Shown piece by piece: positions 17,287 through 25,868 of a stretch of 64,000 nt of DNA. Below the pieces are notes generated by a model. It searched no databases and was not told where the DNA came from. It saw only the letters and a list, made by a program, of their open reading frames with translations. Position 1 is the stretch's first letter, and the number at the start of each line of letters is the position of its first letter. The position numbers were made by a program, and so were the translations under genes. The stretch is from Caballeronia glebae (GTDB taxonomy: Bacteria; Pseudomonadota; Gammaproteobacteria; Burkholderiales; Burkholderiaceae), in assembly GCF_001545035.1 (NCBI RefSeq), contig NZ_FCOJ02000011.1, positions 1 through 64,000 of the forward strand, in the 5' to 3' direction.

Positions 17287-18060
17287 CTAACTTCGGATGT
17301 GCGGCAGACGAGCGCTCGCGGGCAGAGCGATGCCCGCGCTGCCGGGCACGACATTCGGGTCGTGTCCGGGTATGACGAAATCGGCGATCTGGCGAATGCG
17401 CGAAAGCGAGCCGATCTCCGCGAGCGTTTCATACACGATGCCCACGGGCACGAGATCGACGACGTTCTCCATGCAGTTCGCGCAATCGCCCGCGATCAGC
17501 ACGACACCTTCTTCCGTATCGACCGCGACGGACTGATGCCCCGGCGTATGACCCGGCGTCGGCACGACGCGCACGCCGGGCACGATATCGGTCACGCCGT
17601 TCACGAACTGCCAGCGGAAATACGCGAGCGGCTCGCGGCCGATCAGAAACTCCTGGTAGTACGTGGCCTGCGTGGGCAGTGGATGCCCCGCGTATTCCCA
17701 CTCGGCCGCCTGCACGATAAAGCGCGCGTTCTTGAAGAGCGTGTTGCCGCCGGAATGGTCGTAATGCAGATGCGTGTTGATGACGATATCGACGTCATCC
17801 GCGCTCCAGCCGACGTACTCCTTCAACGCGCGTTCGAGCTTCTCCTCGGGCGCCTGATCGCACGGGCACACGAAGTTCGACACCCAGCCCGGATCGTGTA
17901 TGCCCGTATCGACGACAATCTTCTTTTGCGCGCCGACGATCGCCGTGGACCATACCGGCACCTTGATCTGCTGGCCGAAATAGCGGCCGTACACTTGCGA
18001 CGAGCGATCGACGGTGAGCCAGCCCGTCGGCATCGCGACTACTTTCAGCTTGGCGCTCAC
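17287..18060 (-). CDS. Metallo-beta-lactamase fold lactonase (AHL-lactonase AttM/AiiB-like)
   Basis: Protein of 257 residues with the di-zinc motif HLHYDH (His97, His99, Asp101, His102) followed by later ligands in PGHTPGH, AGDCANC and PGHDP. No signal peptide, so cytoplasmic. Length and motif spacing agree with the N-acyl-homoserine-lactonase group, whose members open homoserine lactones or gamma-butyrolactone-type rings. In this operon, between the BKACE and importer genes, a role on a pathway lactone is at least as likely as quorum quenching. Start spacing to the upstream BKACE gene is 14 bases. Confidence 0.82.
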   Translation of the reverse strand: MSAKLKVVAMPTGWLTVDRSSQVYGRYFGQQIKVPVWSTAIVGAQKKIVVDTGIHDPGWVSNFVCPCDQAPEEKLERALKEYVGWSADDVDIVINTHLHYDHSGGNTLFKNARFIVQAAEWEYAGHPLPTQATYYQEFLIGREPLAYFRWQFVNGVTDIVPGVRVVPTPGHTPGHQSVAVDTEEGVVLIAGDCANCMENVVDLVPVGIVYETLAEIGSLSRIRQIADFVIPGHDPNVVPGSAGIALPASARLPHIRS

Positions 18061-18074
18061 GATGCCCTCCGTTA

Positions 18075-19007
18075 TCAGAAGTTGGTGTCGCTCGCGCCCT
18101 TGAGCTTGAGCATCTCGCGTGCTTCGGCGGGCGTCGCGATATCGAGCGAGAGTCCTTCGATCACCTGGCGGATCTTGCGCACCTGCGCCGCGCTCGATTC
18201 AGCGAGCTTGCCCGGCTCGATCCACAGCGAGTCTTCGAGGCCGACACGCACGTTCGATCCCTGCGCGACGCCCATGGAGCCGAGCGGAATCTGGTTGCGC
18301 CCCGCGCCGAGAATCGACCACACATAATCGCCGCCGAAGAGACGATCCGCCGTGCGTTTCATATGCGCGAGATCCTCGGGATGCGGCCCGATGCCGCCGA
18401 GCAGACCGAACACGCTCTGCACGAAGAACGGCGGCTTCGCGAGCCCGCGATCCACGAAATGCGCGAGGTTGTAGAGATGCGAGATGTCGTAGCACTCGTA
18501 CTCGAAGCGCGTGCCGTTCGCGCTGCACGACGTGAGGATGTATTCGATATCCGCGAAGGTGTTCTTGAACACGAGATCGCGGCTGTTCTCCAGATGCTTG
18601 CGCTCCCACTCGTACTTGAATTCCTTGAAGCGCTCCAGCATCGGATACAAACCGAAATTCATCGAGCCCATGTTGAGCGATGCAACTTCGGGCTTGAAAT
18701 GATGCGCGGGCTTCAATCGCTCCGCCACCGTCATGTGCGGACTGCCGCCCGTCGTAATGTTGATCACGGCGTCGGTCTCGGCCTTGATGCGCGGCAAAAA
18801 CTCCTGAAACACGGCGGGGTCCTGCGTCGGATGACCATCGTTGGCATCGCGTGCGTGCAGATGCAGGATCGCGGCGCCTTCCTTCGCGGCCGCGAGCGCC
18901 GCATCGCCGATCTGTTGCGGCGTGAGCGGAAGATAAGGCGACATCGAAGGCGTATGGATCGCACCCGTCGGCGCGCACGTGATGATGACCTTGCGTTTCG
19001 TTGCCAT
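18075..19007 (-). CDS. Beta-keto acid cleavage enzyme (BKACE, DUF849)
   Basis: Protein of 310 residues of the 3-keto-5-aminohexanoate cleavage enzyme (Kce) family. The zinc-binding HLHARD motif is at residues 49-54, and the barrel continues through ITTGGSPHMTV and the late GSNVRVGLEDSLW segment, all typical. Known members react a beta-keto acid with acetyl-CoA to give acetoacetate and a new CoA ester. One characterised BKACE cleaves 3-dehydrocarnitine and is paired with carnitine dehydrogenase. The dehydrogenase-like gene at 11505-12449 in this operon recalls that pairing. The exact substrate cannot be read. Confidence 0.88.
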   Translation of the reverse strand: MATKRKVIITCAPTGAIHTPSMSPYLPLTPQQIGDAALAAAKEGAAILHLHARDANDGHPTQDPAVFQEFLPRIKAETDAVINITTGGSPHMTVAERLKPAHHFKPEVASLNMGSMNFGLYPMLERFKEFKYEWERKHLENSRDLVFKNTFADIEYILTSCSANGTRFEYECYDISHLYNLAHFVDRGLAKPPFFVQSVFGLLGGIGPHPEDLAHMKRTADRLFGGDYVWSILGAGRNQIPLGSMGVAQGSNVRVGLEDSLWIEPGKLAESSAAQVRKIRQVIEGLSLDIATPAEAREMLKLKGASDTNF

Positions 19008-19022
19008 GTGAGCCTCGTTGTT

Positions 19023-19829
19023 TTAAAGGACTTCCACGTTGCCGCAGACCGAGATCGCCTGACCCGAGATGCCGCTGCCCGCGGGCGAGCACAGAAAGAG
19101 CGCCGTAGCGGCGACTTCCTCGGGCGTCGTCATGCGGCGCAGCGAAATCTTCGCGAGATATTGCTTCTCCATCTCTTCATACGAGAGGTTCAGTTGCTGT
19201 GCGCGCGCCGCGATCACGCGTTCGATGCGCGGCCCTTTCACGATGCCCGGCTGTATCGCATTGACGCGAATGTTCGACGGCCCCAGCTCGATCGCGAGAC
19301 TCTTGGTCATGCCGACGACGGCCCACTTCGTCGCGGCATAGGGCGTGCGAAACGCATAGCCGAGCCGCCCCGCCACCGACGACAGCGCGATGATCGTCCC
19401 GCCGTCGTGCGCGTCGCGCAAGAGCGGCACCGCGCGGCGCGCGAAGTAGAACTGCGCGTTCAGATTCACGTCGACGGTCTGTTCCCACTCGTTCGCGTCG
19501 AGCTCGTCGATACCGCCCGTCGGCCCCGCGATGCCCGCGTTGTTCACGAGCACGTCGAGTCCGCCGAGTTCGCGCTCCACGTCGACGAACACGCGCTCGA
19601 CGGCTTCCTTGTCCGAGACATCGGCAAGTGTCGACGTGATCGCATTGCACTCCGCGCTCGCTTCGGCTTTCGTCAATTCATCGATCGCTTCGGGACTCGC
19701 ATCGCAGACATGCACCCGCGCGCCCGCATCGATGAACGCGCGCGCGATCACGAGCCCGATGCCCGATGCGCCGCCCGTGATGAGCACGCGCAACCCCGCG
19801 TGCGGTTTCAGCATCTGAAGGACCGTCAT
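19023..19829 (-). CDS. Short-chain dehydrogenase/reductase
   Basis: Classical SDR of 268 residues: cofactor motif TGGASGIG (residues 18-25), NNAG (96-99), catalytic Ser150/151, Tyr164 and Lys168 (YAATK). Asp43 after the second strand (VCDAS) favours NAD over NADP. The sequence between the catalytic residues and the C-terminus is typical of sugar or hydroxy-acid SDRs. As the first enzyme gene after the regulator, it could oxidise a sugar to the lactone that the SMP-30 protein hydrolyses. GGAG is 6 bases before the ATG. Confidence 0.9.
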   Translation of the reverse strand: MTVLQMLKPHAGLRVLITGGASGIGLVIARAFIDAGARVHVCDASPEAIDELTKAEASAECNAITSTLADVSDKEAVERVFVDVERELGGLDVLVNNAGIAGPTGGIDELDANEWEQTVDVNLNAQFYFARRAVPLLRDAHDGGTIIALSSVAGRLGYAFRTPYAATKWAVVGMTKSLAIELGPSNIRVNAIQPGIVKGPRIERVIAARAQQLNLSYEEMEKQYLAKISLRRMTTPEEVAATALFLCSPAGSGISGQAISVCGNVEVL

Positions 19830-19855
19830 GCATGTCTCCGTTTTTGTTGTAAGGC

Positions 19856-20566
19856 TCAGGCGCTCGCTTCACTGCTCAGTTCGCCGCTTTGCAAACGCTC
19901 CTGCAGATCGGCGGCCGCATCGCCGATGTCTTCCTCGATACCGGCGCGCGCACCTTCACCATCGCCACGCCAGAGCGCTTCGACGATATGACGATGCGCC
20001 GCCATCGAACGGCGCATATGCGGGATGTCGGGTGCGACGAGATTCAGAAACGGGCCGATGCGCATCCAGAGGTTCTGGATCGTCGCGAGCGTGAGATCGC
20101 TCGCGCCGTGCGTATAAATAGCGATGTGGAATTCGAAGTTGCTGCGCAGATAAGCGGGCACGTCGCCGGCTTCGACATGCGCGTCCATCGTGTCGAAAAT
20201 CGCCTGCAGCGCGTCGAGATGCGCGCGCGTCATGCGCGATGCCGCGCGTTTCGCGACCGCGCCTTCCAGTGCGATGCGCACGTCGCGCAGTTCGTCGAGC
20301 AGGTCGAGGGTCATCGGCGGGACCATCAGCGCGCGGCCGGGACCGTCGATCAATGCGCCTTCCGCCTGTAAGCGCGTGAGCGCCGCGCGCACGGGCATGG
20401 TCGATGAGCCGACCGCTTCCGCGACGCTGCGCAAGCTGAGCAACTGTCCGGGCGCGAAGCGGCCCGTCATGATCGCTTGCCTCAACTGCGCATAGACGCG
20501 GCCAGCCATAGTTTCGCGTGCAACTAATTCGAGCGCGGGTAAGTCCGTCGTCGAGCGTGTCGCCAA
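19856..20566 (-). CDS. GntR-family (FadR/FCD) transcriptional regulator
   Basis: Regulator of 236 residues with a winged helix-turn-helix at about residues 15-80 (SLRSVAEAVGSSTMPVRAALTRLQAEGAL) and a C-terminal all-helical FCD effector domain. The metal-binding pattern appears as NFEFHIAIY, with Asn in place of the common Asp, then AHRHIVEAL. I start it at TTG 20566, because GGAGG lies exactly 6 bases upstream; the frame opens further left without a ribosome-binding site. As first gene of the operon it most likely represses the nine genes behind it and itself until a pathway compound binds. Confidence 0.85.
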   Translation of the reverse strand: MATRSTTDLPALELVARETMAGRVYAQLRQAIMTGRFAPGQLLSLRSVAEAVGSSTMPVRAALTRLQAEGALIDGPGRALMVPPMTLDLLDELRDVRIALEGAVAKRAASRMTRAHLDALQAIFDTMDAHVEAGDVPAYLRSNFEFHIAIYTHGASDLTLATIQNLWMRIGPFLNLVAPDIPHMRRSMAAHRHIVEALWRGDGEGARAGIEEDIGDAAADLQERLQSGELSSEASA

Positions 20567-20611
20567 CTTATGCCTCCGTTCTTTCGTTCGGCTGCTGCGA
20601 TACTTCCGATT

Positions 20612-20632
20612 GGTGTGACCTGTGATCACACC
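20612..20632. promoter_or_regulatory. Inverted-repeat operator upstream of the GntR gene
   Basis: Arms GGTGTGA (20612-20618) and TCACACC (20626-20632) flank 7 bases; the right half also contains the perfect palindrome TGTGATCACA. It lies about 45 bases before the start of the regulator gene, where an autoregulatory FadR-type site is expected. The TGTGA/TCACA arms also resemble a CRP site, but with 7 bases between them instead of 6. Confidence 0.5.
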
Positions 20633-20705
20633 TGCATGACTAAAGTGTCGGACGCGCGAGTGCGTGAGTCAACCTTGAATTGCTAGGTGAAAACGCGGAG
20701 GCGGA

Positions 20706-22625
20706 TCATTCGAGGCGGCCCGAAAGCGCTCTTTGAATTTCCGCGAACGCCACCGGCTTCACGAGATGATGATCGAAGCCCGCTTCCTTCGAGCGCTGAC
20801 GATCGTGCGCCTGACCGTATCCCGTCACCGCGATCAGCAATGCATCGGCGGTTGCGGGGCGCGTGCGCATCTCGGCCGCGAGACGATAACCGTCCATGCC
20901 CGGCAAACCGATATCGAGCAGCACGATCTGCGGCAAGAAGGTTTCGGCGAGCGCGAGCGCTTCGATCGCGTCGTGCGCGGTGCGCACGTCGAAGCCGTCC
21001 GCTTCGAGCAGGAGCGCCATCGCGGTGGCCGCGTCCACGCTGTCATCGACGAGCAGCACGCGCCTGCCCGCGCTCACGCTCGCGGGTTCCGGCGGGACGC
21101 CCTGCGCCGCCACTTGCGCATCTTTCGCGAGCGGCAGCCACACGATGAACTCGCTGCCCGTTTGCGGCCCGCCGGAGAACGCTTCGATGCGTCCGCCCTG
21201 CAACTCGACGAGCGTCTTCGCCAGCGGCAAGCCGATGCCGAGCCCGCCTTCCGATCGTTCGAGCGATGTCTCGGACTGCACGAAGAGATCGAAGATATGC
21301 GGCAGCATGTCGGGCGCGATGCCAATGCCCTTGTCGCGCACGACGATGCGCACTTCGTCGCCGAACTGTTGCGTGTCGATTTCGATCTCGCCTTCATCGA
21401 CGCTGTACTTCGACGCATTCGACAGCAGATTGCCGAACACCTGCGCGAGCCGCACGTTGTCGCCGACGATATAAAGCGGCGCATCCGGCAGCTTCACCGT
21501 CAACGCATGACGCTTTCGTTCGAGCGCGGGTTGCACGGTTTCAATGGCCGCCGCGATCGCCACCGCGAGATCGACCGTTTCCTGACGCAGCGTGATCTTG
21601 CCCTGCGTGATGCGCGCGACATCCAGCAGATCGTCGACGAGACGGCTCAGATGCCGCACCTGTCTGTCGATGATCGCGCGCACCGTCGCGAAGTGCTGCA
21701 CGGACGGCTCGCGATCGGGATCGAGCAGATCGACCGCATTGCGGATCGGCGCGAGCGGATTGCGCAGCTCATGCGCGAGCATCGCGAGAAATTCGTCCTT
21801 GCGGCGGTCCGCTTCGCGCAACAGCAGCTCGGCGGCCTTGCGCTCGGAGATGTCGTTGACAATGCCCGCGATGCGATCCGGCCGCGCCGGATGACCCGCC
21901 GCCCCGCGCACCGGAAACGCGCGCTCCGCCACCCAGCGCGCCCCGCCGTGCGCGCGCACGATGCGGTATTCGACCTCGTATGGCGTACCGTTCGCGAGCA
22001 GTTGCCGATACGCCTCGGCAACATGATCGCGATCGAGCGGAAGAAGGTCGCCCGACCAGTGATCGGGTCCGGGCACGGGCGCGGGCGCGCCGCCGCCGGT
22101 ATCGAAGAGATGCGCGTAGGCGGGGCTCACATAGAGCAATTCATTGGATGCGGGATCGAGCATCCAGAACACGTCGTCGATATTTTCGGCGAGCTGGCGA
22201 AAGCGCTCCTCGCTCTCGCGCAGCGCATTCTCCGCGAGCCGCGCGCGCAACAACGCACGCACATGCGCGATCAGTTCCGCGGGTTCCACAGGCTCGGTCA
22301 GATAGCTGTCCGCGCCGCCTTCGAGACCGCGAATGCGATCGAGGCTATGCACGGCCGCCGCCGATGTCTGCAGCACGAGCGTGCCCGACGTCTCCGGCGA
22401 CGCCTTGATCTGCCTGCACACTTCGAGCCCGTTGATGTCGGGCAGCTTCACGTCGAGCAGCACGAGATCGGGCGCTTCGGCGCGCACGCGTTCCAGCGCG
22501 GTCGTGCCCGTCGGCGCTTCGATCACGTTGAAGCCCGCGCGCGACAGGATGCGCGTTTTCGCATAGCGCGCGCCGTCGTTGTCGTCGACGTTGAGGATCA
22601 GGACCTCGTTCCAGTCGCTTCTCAT
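20706..22625 (-). CDS. Hybrid sensor kinase: receiver-PAS-HisKA-HATPase-receiver
   Basis: Protein of 639 residues without membrane segments. Receiver 1 (about 8-125) keeps the phospho-accepting Asp in LVLLDVKLP but has YLTEPVEP where the invariant Lys is normally found. A PAS domain follows (about 135-265), then HisKA with HELRNP, HATPase (N-box NLLSNASKY, G-boxes DKGIGIA and GGLGIGLPLAK), and receiver 2 (about 520-636) with all canonical residues (VDD, LLDIGLP, Lys in VKPV). It overlaps the preceding kinase gene as ATGA and ends the stressosome operon, so it is a plausible output stage. Confidence 0.9.
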   Translation of the reverse strand: MRSDWNEVLILNVDDNDGARYAKTRILSRAGFNVIEAPTGTTALERVRAEAPDLVLLDVKLPDINGLEVCRQIKASPETSGTLVLQTSAAAVHSLDRIRGLEGGADSYLTEPVEPAELIAHVRALLRARLAENALRESEERFRQLAENIDDVFWMLDPASNELLYVSPAYAHLFDTGGGAPAPVPGPDHWSGDLLPLDRDHVAEAYRQLLANGTPYEVEYRIVRAHGGARWVAERAFPVRGAAGHPARPDRIAGIVNDISERKAAELLLREADRRKDEFLAMLAHELRNPLAPIRNAVDLLDPDREPSVQHFATVRAIIDRQVRHLSRLVDDLLDVARITQGKITLRQETVDLAVAIAAAIETVQPALERKRHALTVKLPDAPLYIVGDNVRLAQVFGNLLSNASKYSVDEGEIEIDTQQFGDEVRIVVRDKGIGIAPDMLPHIFDLFVQSETSLERSEGGLGIGLPLAKTLVELQGGRIEAFSGGPQTGSEFIVWLPLAKDAQVAAQGVPPEPASVSAGRRVLLVDDSVDAATAMALLLEADGFDVRTAHDAIEALALAETFLPQIVLLDIGLPGMDGYRLAAEMRTRPATADALLIAVTGYGQAHDRQRSKEAGFDHHLVKPVAFAEIQRALSGRLE

Positions 22626-24361
22626 GATGGTCGTCCCTCGCCCTCGCGCGCGCCCGTCACCGCATCCAGCACGCCTGGCAGTTTGCCGCCGCCCGCCGGC
22701 TTTTCGATGAACGCGGTCGCGCCCAGCGCATGTGCTTCATGGCGATCCTCGTCCTCGCCGAGCACGAGGATCGGAATGCTGCGTGTCGCGGCCTGCGCGC
22801 GCAGTGCGGCGAGCCAGATCCATGCTTCCGACGGCGCGGGCCGCACCGCGAGCAGCAACGCCGCGGGCTGCGTGCGCGCGAGCAGACGTCCGGCCTCGTC
22901 GAGCGTCGCGGCGCTCATCGCGCGATACGGCGAATCGCGCAGCGCGGCCTCGCAGTCGAGCCGCTCGATCGGATTGCTCGCGACGATCAGCACGGCGGGC
23001 CGCGTATCGCTCGCGGCGTGATGCGCGGCGTCGAAGTCCGCGCCGTAATGCGCGGGGATCGTCGCGCTGAAGGTCGAGCCGCGCCCGGCTTCGCTCGTGA
23101 GCGACACGTCGCCGCCGAGCAGCTTGCAGAGCTTGCGGCACAGCGGCAAACCGAGGCCCGTGCCCTTCACGTATTGCTGCAGCCGATTTTCGACTTGCCC
23201 GAACTCCTCGAACACGACCTGCTGATGCTCCGGTGCAATGCCTATGCCCGTATCGCTCACGGAAAACGTGATGAGCCGGCGCGCGTCGTCATAACTCGCC
23301 GCGACGCGCACTTCGCCGCGTTCGGTGAACTTGAGCGCGTTCGACACGAAGTTGCGCAGCACCTGCGCGACCTTCGCTTCATCGGTGCGGATGGGCGGCA
23401 GGCCTTCGCACGATTCGAACAGAAGCTCCACCGCGCCGCCCGGCGACAGCGGCCGCAACATGCCGCGCAGCGCGGAAAACAAGGTATCGACTTCGAACTC
23501 GGCGGGACGCACCTCGATCTTGCCCGCTTCGATCTTCGCGAGATCGAGCAGGTCATCGACCGTTTCCGACAGATCTTCCGCGGCCTTGCGGATGAAGCGC
23601 ACCTGCTTTTCCTGCTCTTCCGTCAGATCGCCGTCGATGCGTTCGAGCAGAAGCTTCGAGAGCGCACGGATCGACGAAAGCGGCGTGCGGAACTCGTGGC
23701 TCATGTTCGACAGAAAGCGCGATTTCGATTCATCCGCGCGCCGCAGATGATCCGCACGCGCATCCAGCTCTGCATAGAGCGCGACGACGCCGCGATTGGT
23801 GTCCTCCAGTTCGCGCGTGAGACGCGTGAGTTCTTCCTGACGCTCGCGAAGATCGGCAAGCGCGGCGATCAATTCGCGGTTCTGGCGTTGCAGCTCCGCC
23901 GCCGTGTCTTGGCTCGGCTGACGCGAGAGCACGGCCTTCACCGCCTGAACGTCGCACGGCACGCCATCGGGCAAGGCCTTCGCGAGCGAGATCGACGTGA
24001 CGCCGTCGGCTTCCTCGGCGATCGCGCATTGGTCCATCAGACGCTGCGCCGCGAGCAGGCCGAGCGCCGCTTGCGAGTCGTCATGGCGCATCGCGCGCAG
24101 ACGCTCGCCCGCGCCGGCGCCCGCCAGAAAACGCACGACGAAGCGCGGCGGGCGCGCGTCGTTATCGACGAGAAATTCGGCGCGCGCCGCCCGCCCCGCG
24201 ATCAGCACGGTGCGCGCGGCTTCGAGCACGGACGTGGAAATGCGCGTCTGGTCCTGCGGCGAGAAGCCGAACGCCGCGCTCGCATCGCGCGCCTTCACGC
24301 GGACCGCGACGATATCGCTTTCGTGATCGATACGCATCGCGTAGAGCGGCTGCGTCATCAT
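22622..24361 (-). CDS. Hybrid histidine kinase with RsbW/RsbT-like N-terminus and degenerate receiver
   Basis: Protein of 579 residues. The N-terminal 130 residues look like a weak GHKL anti-sigma-factor-type domain (SVLEAARTVLIAG at the N-box position). A coiled coil (about 165-220, RQNRELIAALADLRERQEELTRL) leads into HisKA (HEFRTPLSS) and HATPase (NFVSNALKF, DTGIGIA, GTGLGLPL). The C-terminal receiver-like domain lacks both the acidic pair (LIVASNP) and the phospho-acceptor (LLLAVRP, Ala for Asp), so it cannot take phosphate in the normal way. Start: the first of two adjacent ATG codons, overlapping the previous stop as ATGA. Confidence 0.88.
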   Translation of the reverse strand: MMTQPLYAMRIDHESDIVAVRVKARDASAAFGFSPQDQTRISTSVLEAARTVLIAGRAARAEFLVDNDARPPRFVVRFLAGAGAGERLRAMRHDDSQAALGLLAAQRLMDQCAIAEEADGVTSISLAKALPDGVPCDVQAVKAVLSRQPSQDTAAELQRQNRELIAALADLRERQEELTRLTRELEDTNRGVVALYAELDARADHLRRADESKSRFLSNMSHEFRTPLSSIRALSKLLLERIDGDLTEEQEKQVRFIRKAAEDLSETVDDLLDLAKIEAGKIEVRPAEFEVDTLFSALRGMLRPLSPGGAVELLFESCEGLPPIRTDEAKVAQVLRNFVSNALKFTERGEVRVAASYDDARRLITFSVSDTGIGIAPEHQQVVFEEFGQVENRLQQYVKGTGLGLPLCRKLCKLLGGDVSLTSEAGRGSTFSATIPAHYGADFDAAHHAASDTRPAVLIVASNPIERLDCEAALRDSPYRAMSAATLDEAGRLLARTQPAALLLAVRPAPSEAWIWLAALRAQAATRSIPILVLGEDEDRHEAHALGATAFIEKPAGGGKLPGVLDAVTGAREGEGRPS

Positions 24362-25422
24362 GCGCTCCCGGCCGCGCGGGCGACGAACACGGTGATGTCG
24401 TCGCGGCCGCGCGAAAAGTCGCGATACAGCACTGCCGCGACGAGCGCCGGATGCCGCATGGCGAGGCCCGGATAGCGCGCGAGATCCCAGCGCGACGTGA
24501 GCCCGTCCGAATGCAACACGACGAGCGCGTGCGGCGGATACGGCACGTCGAAGATCTGCGCGCGCCGCGCCGCATGCCCGACGATGCCGCTGTGCGACAC
24601 CAGATGCTTGTGCGTGTCTTCGGTCCACACGCTCGCCGCGATATTGCCGATGCCCGCGAAGCTCACCGCCTTGCCCGGCGCCGACGCGAACGCCGGCATG
24701 CGCGCGATGCCGACCGCCGCGCCGCGCGTCGGGCGCAGCGCCTGGTTGGCGGCCTCCATGATGCGATCGAGCGCCTGATCGCCGTTCGCGGCGAGCAACT
24801 TTGCCGCCTCGATCGCCGCGACATTGGCGAGCGGGCCGTGACCGAGGCCATCGGCGACGAGCACGGTGAATTCGCCGTCATGCGCATGCACGGCCCACGC
24901 ATCGCCAGACACGATTTCGGTTTGCAGCGGCAGGTTCACGACGCCATAAATCAGTCGCGGCGCAGGCGCGCTCGCCGCGCCCGGCGCATTCCAGGACACG
25001 ACGCGCAGCACCGTGCCACGTTCCGGCGCGCTCCAGATGTCGAGTTCGTCGGAAAGACGCTCGATCGCGCCCATGCCGTTGCCGGGGCTGCCCGCCGTCG
25101 TGTAGCCATCCTCGAAACAGCGATGCAGATCGTGAATGCCCGGCCCGTTGTCGATAGAGAGCACTTCGATGCCGAAACGCAAAGACGCGCCCGCGCTGGC
25201 ATCGGCGAGCGGACGCACGAGCAATTCGCCGTGCCCTGCATGTTTCAGAAGATTCGTGCCGCATTCGGTGACGACGATCGCAAGCTCGCCCACGGCCGTC
25301 TCGTTGAAACCGAGCCCGCGCGCGAGTTCGCAGATCGAGCGCCGCGCATAGGCAATCTGACTCGCCTCGGCGATCTCGTGGCGCTGCTGCGCGGCCATCG
25401 ATTCCTTCAAAACGGTTTCCAT
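24358..25422 (-). CDS. rsbX: RsbT-like ATPase domain fused to PP2C phosphatase (RsbX/SpoIIE-like)
   Basis: About 354 residues. The N-terminal half is a GHKL kinase domain (VTECGTNLLKHAG N-box, DNGPGI, GNGMGAIERLSDELDI); the C-terminal half is a PP2C phosphatase with metal-binding aspartates in LVADGLGHG, LHSDGL and GRDDITVFVA. In stressosomes RsbX removes phosphate from RsbS and RsbR and resets the complex; the fused ATPase domain could bind RsbS or a downstream partner. I give the start at ATG 25422, inside the end of the rsbT gene; an ATG at 25398 with AAGGAA nearby is an equally possible start, making 346 residues. Confidence 0.85.
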   Translation of the reverse strand: METVLKESMAAQQRHEIAEASQIAYARRSICELARGLGFNETAVGELAIVVTECGTNLLKHAGHGELLVRPLADASAGASLRFGIEVLSIDNGPGIHDLHRCFEDGYTTAGSPGNGMGAIERLSDELDIWSAPERGTVLRVVSWNAPGAASAPAPRLIYGVVNLPLQTEIVSGDAWAVHAHDGEFTVLVADGLGHGPLANVAAIEAAKLLAANGDQALDRIMEAANQALRPTRGAAVGIARMPAFASAPGKAVSFAGIGNIAASVWTEDTHKHLVSHSGIVGHAARRAQIFDVPYPPHALVVLHSDGLTSRWDLARYPGLAMRHPALVAAVLYRDFSRGRDDITVFVARAAGSA

Positions 25423-25847
25423 TTCGTGATTGAAACGTGCGTGCCCTCGCCTGGCGCCGAGCGGATGTCGAATTCGTCGCACAAGCGTTTCGCGCCGCCG
25501 AGACCGAGCCCGAGACCGCTGCCCGACGTGAAGCCATCGGAGAGCGCGCGCGGGATATCGGCAATGCCCGGACCGTTGTCGACGAATTCCAGTTTGAGGC
25601 CGCGGCGGCCATTTCGCTCGACGAGATAACAATGCACGTCGCCGCCGCCACCATAGATGAGCGTGTTACGTGCCAGCTCGCTCGCCGCCGTCACGAATTT
25701 CGTCTGATCGATGAGAGACAGGCCCTGCGCGACCGCCTTCTCGCGCACGAACTGGCGCAGCCGCACGATCTGCTCGTCGGAGCGGATCGGCAGCGTGTCG
25801 GGCGGCGACGAGGACGCCGGCGCGGCTGTGAAGTTGAAGGTCGTCAT
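25407..25847 (-). CDS. rsbT: RsbT-like serine/threonine switch kinase
   Basis: Protein of 146 residues with a single GHKL ATPase domain: N-box ELARNTLIYGGGG, DNGPGIADI, and SGSGLGLGLGGAKRLCDEFDI. These match RsbT, which phosphorylates the STAS proteins RsbS and RsbR and is freed from the stressosome on stress. It lies directly after rsbS, in the order of the Bacillus operon. The ATG at 25847 is chosen; an in-frame GTG at 25868, abutting the rsbS stop, is the alternative. Neither has a clear ribosome-binding site, which suggests translational coupling. Confidence 0.88.
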   Translation of the reverse strand: MTTFNFTAAPASSSPPDTLPIRSDEQIVRLRQFVREKAVAQGLSLIDQTKFVTAASELARNTLIYGGGGDVHCYLVERNGRRGLKLEFVDNGPGIADIPRALSDGFTSGSGLGLGLGGAKRLCDEFDIRSAPGEGTHVSITKWKPF

Positions 25848-25868
25848 GGAGTCGTTGGCATACGGCAC

